DNA of 64,000 nt from Gorsachius magnificus (Eukaryota; Chordata; Aves; Pelecaniformes; Ardeidae). The DNA is taken from the NCBI GenBank assembly GCA_034008185.1, contig CM067082.1:153533395-153597394 (forward strand). Direction: 5' to 3'. A program made the position numbers and the translations under genes. Below the pieces are notes generated by a model. It saw only the letters and a program-made list of their open reading frames with translations. It searched no databases and was not told where the DNA came from. Positions 1 to 28,900 of the stretch are shown here, piece after piece. How positions within the stretch are numbered: position 1 is the stretch's first letter; every line of letters begins with the position of its first letter.

Positions 1-1141
1 TCTAGATTGAAATGTAGGGATGAAGCTGCAGTCAGGCCATGTTGCTGAAGGTTTTAATACATCCCTAGTGGTAGGGGAGGCATTTTGCTTTGAGACACCA
101 CTCAGCATCGTTGCTCACACGTGGCTTGCTGAGAACCTCTTGACCTGTCCTTGTTCCTTTTCTTGCTGACCATATTTCAGCCATTATGTGTTCCTCTTGC
201 ACACTGCTGTAATGGGGAAATCATGCTGAAGCGCAGCCGAGGCCAGAAATGGTCTCCGAGGAGCGGCTGCTGGCCTTAGGCTAAGACAAACAAACAATCA
301 GAATGGACTGTGTCATTAGAGTTGGATGGAGGAGAAACAGGAGGTGGAAGACGGAGGGGGGAATGACAGATACTTTAATTTTAAGTTATTCAGTGCTACC
401 AGCCATGGCTTTCTGTGCTGCGGGTTTTTTTATTAAAAAAAATACATCCTTATCTCTCAGGTCCATCCATCCCTCTCATCATCTTGTGTCTGAGCTAAAC
501 TCTGGTGGTCTTTAATCCCATCTGTATATTCTAAGCCTATCTTTCTAACACTTAATCGATGTAAATATAGAAGTTTGGAGCTCTGGGTGTATAAATCAGT
601 CTCTGGCTTTCAGAGATCAGGAGTCGCCTCTGAGAAGAAAAAGGACATAGATTGACCAGTGTTAGCCAAGTGCTGGATTTTTGCATTTCCCTGGAAATAG
701 CTGATATCAGAGTAGAGGTTTTAGAATAGATGGATCTGGGCCTGACCCTGCCTGGCAATTCTGTTTCCATGCTAATTCTTGTATTTTCTGTGTGCAAATA
801 AGATGTTTAATGCTCTGTCTTGGAAATCAGGCATGGTCTATGTTAATCCCTTGCCTGGTATTTGAACAGTGTGAGCCAGTGTCCATAAAGTCAGGAGATA
901 AACCTCTTTGCTTTAGGGGGGCCAAGACCAGTGTATCTAACCCTTATTTTCCACTAAGGAGTGTGACTGTGGACAGATTTCAAAGTGAGCCTTGGCAAAT
1001 GTATGGCTGTGTAAATGAACAGCTTGTCACCTTGTTCTTGCCTGTAATTTAGCATGAACACCACAGTGCTTTCCCGTAAGAAATGCTCTGGGCATTTGAT
1101 ACTGAACTGATCTCAGAAACATCTCTTCTTCCTCCTGACAG
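1..1141. other. Intron of the kinase gene (left edge)
   Basis: No open frame here joins the exon at 1142 through a good splice site or resembles a MEKK exon. Taken as intron; no recognisable repeat seen. Confidence 0.6.
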
Positions 1142-9606
<8,465 letters not shown>

Positions 9607-10730
9607 GCCCCTGGCAGCGGGGATGGGGAAACACCGGCGGGAGGGGGGCGGCCACCAGAGCTGTGCCCTTTTGGGCTCTGTGGTTCAGACCTCCACCCTG
9701 GGCTGTCCTGGCGGTGGCCCCCACGGGTCCCTTCTTGCTTGGCACCGGCCCGGCACCCGCCACGTTGTTGGATTTCCCAGCTGCGCTCGGGACCATCAGT
9801 GCCAAGAATTCAGAGCGAGGGCTTTCCCAGACTGTGTGGGTGCTGGCCTAGGACCAAGTAGCCTTCTTGCTGCCAGTGATGTTGGGGTTGTCCCCCCTCA
9901 CCGTGTTACTTATCTCTTGGGGAAAGTGCAGTGAATGGGATCTGTCCCCCCCAGCACAACAGTAGTGCTGGCGGCATCCCCGGGAGCAGCAGAGGAACAA
10001 GATGCTCAGTGGCCATCACCACCTTCTGCAGGGGAACCGACATGGGTTTCAGCCAAGCCGGAGGGTATAATCCTCACACCACAGAGTCGGGGGGACCCGG
10101 GTGTCCCTGTTCACAAGGGGACCAAACCCTCCCTGGAGGTCGCGGGACCAGCCAGCGTCTCCAGGAGGGCGGCATTTAATACTGTTCTGTGCCTTAAGCG
10201 GTTACAATCAAGGAGTGACGCTCGACTTGGCACGAAGCACGGAGTCGGGCTCAACGATGCAGCAGCCGTGTTGACTTTGCCTTTGTGCGTGTGTGCGTGC
10301 ATGTGTGTGTGTGAATCTGGGAAGAAGGGGTCTTCTCGGGGCGCAGGAGGTCTCTGTGGACGGATGCCTGGGACCTCTGCCATGGGCCGTGCACAAGGAT
10401 GTTTAAAAGCTGTCGATGCCTGCAGTGGGCAAGGTGTTCATGCTGGGAACCATCAGGGTTCATGTAGGAGCTGGAGGGTGTCTTGGTGAGGGTGGCTCTG
10501 TTGCTCATCCCCTTGGCTGGAAGGATGCCAATGTGTTTTGGAAGTGGAGCTGTGGGAGGAGCCCAGTGAGTCTCCCTAAAACCCAAGCAGGTGCCTAAAA
10601 TCAGGCAGAAAGGACCCATGCCTGTGGATCTGGGCTGCTGAGGGTTTCTCCTCCATATCTTGTGGGACCAGCCCTGGGTGCAGGGAAGGGGGGCATCACC
10701 TCTGTGGTGATGCCCGAGGGACCGTGAACC

Positions 10731-10786
10731 ATAGAATCATTTAGGTTGGAAAAGACCTTTAAGATCATCAAGTCCAACTGTTAAGC
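10731..10786 (-). mobile_element. CR1 LINE 3' terminal fragment
   Basis: CATAGAATCATTTAGGTTGG, then AAAGACCTTTAAGATCATCA and GTCCAACTG: the last roughly 55 bp of a CR1, antisense. Confidence 0.85.
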
Positions 10787-11667
10787 TTCAGACCGGGAGA
10801 GCAAAACCATGTTGGTCGAGGGCAGCTGGAAACAGATTTCTTCCTGCAGCATGTTTGCAGCTGTAGGAGATAACCGGCCAGTTGAAAGCACAGTTGGGCT
10901 ACAGCCTCTTTGACTGACACTACCCTGCTGGAAAACCTGGGTTGGGAGCATACACAGAGTCCATGGAAGCTAATTAATTAACCAGATCTTGGTTATTTTG
11001 GACAAATTAATTGCACTATCCCACCTCCCCCTTCCCTGCTGCATTAGCTGTTTCCACCTGGCTCAGCAAAGGGTTAAATAAGCAGTTACTGGGAGATTGC
11101 CATCTTTGGGCCAGTGTGTCAAGCGCAGGTTTATTTTAATTGTTTTTAACTGAAAATGAAAAGCGTTGCTGGGACTGAGGAGGAAATTGAGAATTTGGTT
11201 ATTCGTGTGACTTCACACATCCTTGAATTCTTCCGTGGGGAAGAGATCAAGACTTTGTGCCGCTGGTGTGGCAGTGGGAGCATTTCCCTGCCCACAGAGA
11301 AGCAAAAATTAGAGTTATTGCAGTAAAAAAAAAACCAAACCTAACACCATTAGTGTTAGGGCAAATTTAAAATTAATAGCTGAAAGGATCCCCTGTAAAT
11401 TTGCCTGCAAAGCTGCAGAGGCTGGTTCTTGCCCAGGCTGGGCTCTGGTTGAAGTCGACCACAGTGGTGATGGGAAGCTCTGTTCCGGGGTGGGGTGGGG
11501 GGGATAAAGTCATCCCCTTCCTTGGGGGGGGGGGGGGGGAATGAGGAATTTTATTCTGTGAAAAGGACCAAATCCATCAATCTGTTTCCTAACATGGGAT
11601 GGATGGAAAAAAAAAAAATACAAGGAAAAAAAAATCAATCAGTGTTGAATGGGAAGGGTTTTGTCAG

Positions 11668-11742
11668 CATCCCAGAAGGGCAGGGGCTGGAAGGGACCTT
11701 GGGAGACCATCCAGGCCAAGCCCCCTGCTAGAGCAGGGTAAG
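11668..11742 (-). mobile_element. CR1 LINE 3' terminal fragment
   Basis: CCCAGAAGGGCAGGGGCTGG, then AAGGGACCTTGGGAGACCAT and CCCCCTGCTAGAGCAGGG: a short antisense CR1 tail of a subfamily resembling the copy at 29978. Confidence 0.8.
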
Positions 11743-12363
11743 GAGAAGAGGGTACCCAGCTGTGTTTTCACTAAAGCTGAAAAAAAAAAAAACAAACCAT
11801 TTTAAGCTGTTTTCTCCTCTGTTTGGGTTTGATTTCCTCAGCCCCTCAGTGGTGGGTGGGTGTTTTTCCTTCTTTCCAAAGCCTTGAGAGCGAAAGGGGC
11901 TGGGGCTGCCCCCAAATGCCCTCAGAAATCCCCAATCTCCCACCTCCTCCCGTGGATGGATGCGGCGCGTGTGCGAGCGCACGTGGGGGTGTGTGTGTGC
12001 GTACATGTGTGTGCGGGTGCGACTCGCTCCTCAGGTGCCTTTGCCTTTTTATTTGTTTAAACCCCTTGCAGTGTTCTGATGTACAGAATGAAACTAGGAA
12101 AAGAGAATGTAATATGATGCCATGTAAAGTTGTTTTTTGGGTTTGCTTTGGTTTATTTTTTATTTTGCCTGTTGTGGGCCCTGCGGCTTTCCCTATGCAC
12201 CACATCGTCCTGTATCCCCGGGGAAATGATGTTCTGGGGGGGAGATGCTGGAGCGGCCGTGTCCTGTCCCCTGTACCCCCCCAGGGCCCCTTCCCCACAG
12301 GGCAGCCCCCTGGGGCCGGCGCAGGTGGGGGCTGAGGGGGGGTTGGAGCTGCTGGGCCAGGGG

Positions 12364-13095
12364 TTTCATAGAATCATAGAATGTTTTGGGTTGGAAGGGA
12401 CCCCTAGAGGTCACCCAGTCCAACCCCCCTGCAGGGAGCAGGGACACCGCTAACCAGATCAGGTTGCCCAGAGCCCCGTCCAACCTGGCCTGGAATGTTC
12501 CCACGGATGGGGCCTCCACCACCTCTCTGGGCAACCTGTGCCAGTGTTTCACTACCCTCATTGTAAAGAATTTCCTCCTTAGATCCAGTCTAAACCTACC
12601 CTGGTTTAGTTTAAAACCATCACCCCTTGTCCTGTCACAGCTGGCCTTACTAAAAAGATTTTCCCCATCTTTCCTATAGGCCCCCTTTAGGTACTGAAAG
12701 GCCGTAATCAGGTCTCCCCGCAGCCTTCTCTTCTCCAGGCTGAACAACCCCAACTCCCTCAGCCTGTCCTCAGAGCAGAGGGGCTCCAGCCCTCGGATCA
12801 TTTTAGTAGCCCTCCTCAGGCCCCGCTCCAACAGTTCCATGTCCTTCTTGTGCTGAGGGCTCCAGAGCTGGACGCAGGGCTCCAGGTGAGGTCTCACCAG
12901 AGCAGAGCAGAGGGGCAGAATCCCCTCCCTTGACCTGCTGGCCACGCTTCTCCTGATGCAGCCCAGGGTACGGTTGGCCTTCTGGGCTGCCATCGCACAT
13001 TGCCAGCTCATGTCCAGCTTTTCATCCACCAGCACCCCCAAGTCCCTCTCGGCAGGGCTGCTCTCCATCCTTTCTTCCCCCAGCCTGCATTTGGC
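12364..13095 (-). mobile_element. CR1 LINE, 5'-truncated, with RT-ORF C-terminus
   Basis: About 730 bp in antisense to ACAA1. The minus-strand frame from 13068 reads the C-terminal part of the CR1 reverse-transcriptase ORF without interruption: [14 protein letters not shown], then [34 protein letters not shown] and [14 protein letters not shown]. The CR1 3' end lies at 12364-12382. The open frame runs past the element on its 3' side only by chance. It ends about 400 bp upstream of the ACAA1 promoter. Confidence 0.95.
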
Positions 13096-13248
13096 TCAAA
13101 GTGATGAACCCGTGTAGTCCTCGGCCCCCCTGGCTCTGCATGCCCCTTGCTTGTGGCATCCCGCCCTCTGCAAATGCTCCAAATGCAATGGGGTCTATGT
13201 TTTTAAAATGGGATTTAATTTTACTTTCATTTATTTATTACAATTTTA

Positions 13249-13400
13249 AAATTTCCCTTATTTTTATTCTTTACTTTTTTTCTTTCCTTTTTCCTTCCTT
13301 CTCTCCTCCCCCCTCCTCTGTTTTTTTCCCCCCCCTTTTCCTTTTCCCTCCTGTTTTTCCCCCCCTTTCCTTTTCACTTTGTTTTAATTGTTTCTTTAGC
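13249..13400 (+). repeat. Polypyrimidine low-complexity tract
   Basis: About 150 bases almost wholly C/T, with runs of T, C and CCTTCC blocks, immediately upstream of the CpG-rich ACAA1 promoter. It could adopt triplex (H-DNA) structure; that is inference. Confidence 0.85.
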
Positions 13401-13489
13401 AGTTTTTTTATTTTTAATTACTTATTAATATATTTTCTTTTAATCAGGTTTTTTTGCTTTATTTTCTTTTATTGCCAAAGCCTGGGTTC

Positions 13490-13560
13490 CGCCTTGGGGG
13501 CGGGGCCACCGCGGGAGGGGCGGGGCTATGCAAATGACCCCCGCAGGCGGCGGTGACAAG
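13490..13560 (+). promoter_or_regulatory. ACAA1: ACAA1 core promoter / CpG island
   Basis: Two GC boxes (GGGGCGGGGC type) at about 13496-13507 and 13515-13526, followed directly by an octamer ATGCAAAT at 13528-13535. No TATA box. CpG-rich sequence continues through exon 1 to about 14180, as expected for a housekeeping promoter. Confidence 0.7.
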
Positions 13561-23886
<10,326 letters not shown>

Positions 23887-24017
23887 GCTCCAGTGTCCTG
23901 ACGAAACAACACAACAGCTAATTCTCTGCCTTCTCTAGTAGTAGCAAATTATTTGCACTGTGAAATCAAGTGGATTCAGGGATTGGTTACAAATTTTAGG
24001 CACAAATTATGAAGCAG

Positions 24018-24023
24018 AATAAA
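24018..24023 (+). terminator. ACAA1: ACAA1 poly(A) signal
   Basis: AATAAA 132 bases after the stop codon, giving a short 3'UTR. Confidence 0.75.
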
Positions 24024-25436
24024 TTGTACAGATCTACCCGAGCGGGCGGGGAAAATGCAAAACTGGCAAATGGCGTCCCAATGTGAAATTAGTTCAGCTG
24101 AAATGGAACGACAGGCCCTTGCGTGGTGATCGTGAATGAGTATTTCTAATCCCATCGATCCCTTTATTCTATGAATATTACCAGAGCAAAGTAGTTTATG
24201 GTACAGTATTTTTGTATGACAAATTGTCTAAAACGGTTGCTCAAAACGAAAACAACGGTGCGCACGAAAAGGCTTTTCCAGGGTTTTTCTTAAAAGACGT
24301 CACCATCTTGCAAGAAGCCTGGAACAGCTTGTTTGGAAAGCAGGGCAAGGACGTACCCTCGTTTCCTTTGCGACCGCGGCTGCCCTGTCCAGGCCACGAG
24401 GCTGTCGGCTGTGTCCCAGGCTGTCGGCTGTGTCCCAGGCTGTCGGCTGTGTCCCAGGCTGTCGGCTGTGTCCCAGGCTGTCGGCTGTGTCCCAGGCTGT
24501 CCCCGCGCCAGAGGATGCGCTTTAGCTTTCTACTTTCAGCCGCGCTCCTGCGAATGGGGGCAAGCGGAAGGACTGGCATGTAATGTACACAGGAGGGAAC
24601 AAAGTGCTGAGGTGCCGGAATAGAAAGGTTTTGATGATTTTCTAGAAAACAGGAATTTGAGATTGGCCTTTCATTCGTAAAGATCAGCTTGTGTGACTCT
24701 TGGAGGACAAGCTTACTTAATAATATTTAATAATAATATTTACTTACCTTGCATAAAACAGATTTCAGCATTACTTGTACTGCAAGCACGACATCAGCAA
24801 AATGTATGTTACATCTGGTAAAGCTGTCCCTTCTCTCTTCTTCCTCTCGTGAGCGGAAAGATCACTGAACCTCAGAGCTAATGGCTTGAAAAAGAAACGT
24901 GCTCATCATCTTTGACATGTTAGAGAAGTTTAAATTTGTAACGCAGGCTGCAGTTCTTTGTCCTGGCTCTTGTTTGTGCACTTAGTAATGTGGTTGGGTT
25001 CTTGCACAATATTTGTTTGTTTTCTACGATGGTTGTTAGTTGAAGGTCATGATTAGCTGTGGCTATTTGATACAGTCTCACACTTGATCTTCTCTCCCTC
25101 CTCCCCACACATGCTGCCTTTAACAAAAACCTTTTATATGATGGGAGTGGAAAACTTAGCAGGCTCAGAAGTGGGAATTTCGGTGACCTTTAGCTAAAGT
25201 AATAAAACATGTAAAGAGGGGTGTGAGTAAATGGGAACCATGTGGGGGAGAAGCATTAAAAGGAAGAAGGGTTCCTCCCTCTGTGGCTGAAGGGGATGTT
25301 CTCAGTACCCAAGCATGATGAAACGTGCAGGTTGGTCCTTTTCCAAGGAGTCCAGGGAAAGTTGGCTCTTCCCCTTTTCATGTCAGGCACCGAGAAAACA
25401 GCCAGAGGAACGCTGGCGTAGTCGCTAATTCTTGCT
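24024..25436. other. Intergenic region between convergent ACAA1 and DLEC1
   Basis: About 1.4 kb between the two poly(A) signals. Apart from the 19-bp tandem repeat and an A/T-rich patch near 24718-24740 I see no gene. Confidence 0.65.
24400..24502 (+). repeat. 19-bp tandem repeat, about 5.4 copies
   Basis: Five successive identical copies of GGCTGTCGGCTGTGTCCCA plus a partial sixth, about 400 bases past the ACAA1 poly(A) signal, between two convergent genes. Each unit holds an internal near-duplication of GGCTGT. Confidence 0.95.
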
Positions 25437-25442
25437 TTTATT
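25437..25442 (-). terminator. DLEC1: DLEC1 poly(A) signal (candidate)
   Basis: TTTATT on the + strand is AATAAA in DLEC1 orientation, about 370 bases past its stop. Other variant hexamers could be used. Confidence 0.55.
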
Positions 25443-25814
25443 ATGTGTCAGTGTCCATGTTAACATCAAACAAATAAAAAAAGCAAAGCGAAAGCTGCTT
25501 TTTAAGGTCTTTAATTGTAATGCGAGGCTTACGGTGACATGCAAAGGGGTCTGGCCTACCTGTTACCGTAGCTGCTTTGCAGTTTAGAACAATTATTTTG
25601 CAGAGCCTCGTTCTTTGGGTAATTCTAAGCTTATCACAGCAATAAAACTAATAGCACAGAATAAGATTATGACTGTTTTCCTCATAACTTAAAATCGCTC
25701 AGTCTGCTAAACTTCTAATCCATAGTAAAACAACTGAAGTAAATGAAAATACAGGCTCAGCGGATGGTACCTCTGCATCCAACCCCGTATTTGACGCGTC
25801 CCGCGTTGTCTTGC

Positions 25815-25938
25815 TTAAATTAGATACAGGTCTTCGTACTTCCCATCGTATGTTCCTCGCCCCCTGAGCTGTAGCTTGCAAGGCTTCTCTCCCAGCATTC
25901 CCCTAATGGTCACAACCGCTGCGTATTCAGTGTCGCTC
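25815..25938 (-). CDS. DLEC1: DLEC1 terminal exon and stop
   Basis: Acceptor CGTTTTTAG; TAA at 25815-25817. Encodes [20 protein letters not shown], then [18 protein letters not shown]. It matches the human C-terminus up to GSYD, then diverges. Confidence 0.95.
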
Positions 25939-28900
25939 CTAAAAACGCAGAGCAAAAAGTTCAGTTACAGGCAGATGCAATTCTGTGTTTAAGGGGGAGA
26001 TTAGTCACTTTGCGGAGGAATAAGGGGAGAACAGTGCCCTAGGACCAACTGCTCCTCGTCACAAGCGCTGCCCTAAGGTTAGTGTCCAGTCTGCGGTGGC
26101 CATCTCACTGCCACGTCGTGTCCCACAGCTACCTCTAGGGTGGTTGAAAAGAACGGGCCAGTCTGTACCTGAAGTAAAGACATGGGATTATTAACTTCGT
26201 ATTTGAAAGAAGAACGTGAGTATTAAATAAGTAAAATGAAGCTCTGCTGGGGGCTGATGTTTGGGAGCAAATCCCTGCAGTGCCTTGATTGGAAAAACTC
26301 ATCCTGGTGGCAGGGTTTGAAACGGAAAAGTTTCGGTCGCCTCCCCTAAGCCAAGGAGCAGTCAGCAGAGCCCAGGTTGCAAATGGACATCAGAAAGCCC
26401 ACAGCAAGCACAGTTCTGGGCAGTCAGCAGAGCCCAGGTTGCAAATGGACATCAGAAAGCCCACAGCACGCGCAGTTCTGCGCTCAGTGGCAGTCTTACG
26501 GCGTGGTTCGCCTAAGGCTGGTGCCACCCAGCCCTCCCGAGACTGTTCATCTGAAGGACTCCTCCGCGCTGTTGTGAAGGCCTGAGGCAAGAGCCTGTTC
26601 TGCCAGACAACTTCTGGGGTTTTTTTTCCCCTTCTCATACAAAATTCCCCTGCAGGAAAAGCACTGCTTTAGGGAGGTGAATTATTAAAAACCATCTCAC
26701 CCCTTGCATATGATTATTTACTAATGCCACGCTGGTCCTGAGCTCTGCTGGGTTGGGGAGTTCTTCATCAAGCTGAACAGATGAGCTGGCTGCTGTTCAG
26801 CGATGTCTTTGCTTTCAGGCGCGCTGAGCAGCGTACCGGCTGTCGGACAAAAAGCTGTGCTTCAGGCCTGTTCACAAGCACTCCAGAAAAACCGAGCCAG
26901 TCAGGAGCCTGGGGAGGCCTCTGCTCCGCCTCGCTGCACCAAGCAGCCGCTCCAGGCTCCATCCCGCTGCGATTTCAGCAGCTCCAGTGATGGAGATCTC
27001 ACAGCGCGTTTGGGGAGATGGATGTTACGACGCTGCCTCATGTCACCTCCAGTTTTGCTTCTTGAAACTTCCCTGTCAGCAGGGTTCAGACTTCACCGAA
27101 ATCACTGGGCTGGACTTACTTGTCTGAAACTTTCTGCCACCACCTGATAACTTCCAAGAAAATAATTTGTAATGGAAGCTGAATTTTCCTACAGGAGTTG
27201 CATCTCTCTACTTAGAGCCAAGAAATTAAAGGCTTTGGGTCACTGCCTCTGCCATTCACAAGTACTCACTAGCCTCAACAAAAGGTTGTGATAAGGTCTC
27301 CATAAACATAATTAGAGCAATATTAGGTGTTTATAGGACAAAGAAAATAACTTCCATCTGCTCTCTTCTATTCTTTGCTGTCATTCACCCGCAGCTCATG
27401 TTGTCTTTGTTGTGTAGAAAATGTTTGGACTAGAGGCAACAAAGATATATTGATTTTTTTTTAATTTTTTTTTTTCCCCTTTTCATCAAACATCAACATG
27501 ACTTTGAACGTTGCACCAGCCAGGCAAGGGTAACACAACTGCATCACTGCATTAGAACAGCATTTTGCTCTTTTGCTTCATCAGGAGGTGCTTGGCTGCA
27601 TGTAGGGAAGTAAAGGACTTCAAAAAGTTACCCTTAGAGAGAAGCCACATAAACGATAACGAAGGATCCCTGACTGCAAGAGACATTGCGCTTTCCTGCG
27701 TGACAGCCAGATGCTTTACTGGAATGCTGGGATACTCCAGCCACGTTTCTCCCTCTGTCCTAATAAAGTGCTGGATGCATAAAGGACTCAACTGCCGAAT
27801 GGGCCCCTGTGTTGATTTACAGGCCTGACGTTTGCCCTCTGTTGAAGACATTGCCCGACAGAGAGGGATTTGATCGGGAGTACATAGCCCATGTGTCATG
27901 CCAACTGTTGGAAAAGCATGGTTTCAGGTAGGTAAATCTAAAGTCTAAAATTCTGGGTGCCAATTCCAAAAGGAACCTCATATATGGGAGCAGCGTAGGG
28001 AACATGGTTATATGGAAAAAGTACCAGCTGGAAGCCTAGGACTGGCAAGTGTTAGAAGCAAAATGAGCAGGCTGGTAACACAAGAACGGAGCAGAATTGC
28101 TCTCTGCTGTCAGTGACCACTCGCACTGTAAGTCTGGGCTTGACAGGGAATAACAGCGAGATGTCAGTCCCGTTAACCGTACCTTGCAGTAAAGCTGATC
28201 TGCAAAATCTCTTTGGTAGGTCGGTCCCCTTCACGTGCCGCCAAAACGCCATTAGCAGGGGAGACAGAAAATACTTCCAGGCCATTACACCTTTCCTGTT
28301 CATCTGCGGTGAAGGGAGCAAGCATCAAACAAAGCAATGTATAGTTTGTACAGCACTTAGCACTCTAAACAACGCGCCTCCTTGCCAGCCAACTAATAAG
28401 CCAGAGGCTTGTGGCCAGTTTCTGCTGTCATCCTCTCACCAAGGGGAGTGATCAATGCCCTCCCATCAAAGTAATAAGGCCCTGATCTTCTTTCCTTTGA
28501 AGCCCACCTGTTGTTCACATTAAGCACAAGCTCAAACCGAACTCAGGGGGAGCTTAAAGGTTGGACTCAATGATCTTAAAGGTCTTTTCCAACCAAATTG
28601 ATTCTATGATTCTGTACTGCTTCTTGTTCCCTCTTAGGATTGTGAGTGAGCAAAGCACGTCCACTACTTGTGAGGGTTGTGATTCAATCTTTTGGTTAAA
28701 TCTGGAGTAACTGCTGAAATCAGCAGAGAGACACTGATGTCAAAAAAGAAAAAAAAAAAAAGGAAAAGGCTACATAAGTGAGAAGAGGAACAGACCTGAT
28801 GTTTGCAGCCAACCTCATCATATATTGGCTATATATTGAGTGAGTGCATGCAAGACACTGAAGAGTGAAACTATATAACAAGAACATTCAATTGCAAAAC

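Larger units (their letters stand above)
9607..13489. other. 3'UTR of kinase and kinase-ACAA1 intergenic region
   Basis: No AATAAA was seen close behind the kinase stop, so the transcript end is not placed. The stretch contains GT-rich microsatellite-like patches (about 10280-10312 and 11968-12020), a run of 16 G at 11524-11539, three antisense CR1 copies and a long pyrimidine tract. No MYD88-like (TIR or death domain) coding sequence was recognised. Confidence 0.6.

Noticed and set aside
12193..13068. 291-codon minus-strand open frame as a host gene
   Set aside because: It is the CR1 reverse-transcriptase tail plus about 170 bases of flanking sequence.
9607..13489. A MYD88 gene between the kinase and ACAA1, as expected from human gene order
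   Set aside because: No TIR or death-domain-like coding segment on either strand in this interval.
13528..13560. Alternative ACAA1 start at 13528
   Set aside because: Weaker context and it overlaps an octamer motif; the start at 13561 has A at -3 and G at +4. Kept only as a possibility.
26803..27147. 114-codon + strand open frame
   Set aside because: In a DLEC1 intron, no recognisable domain, no promoter or splice support.
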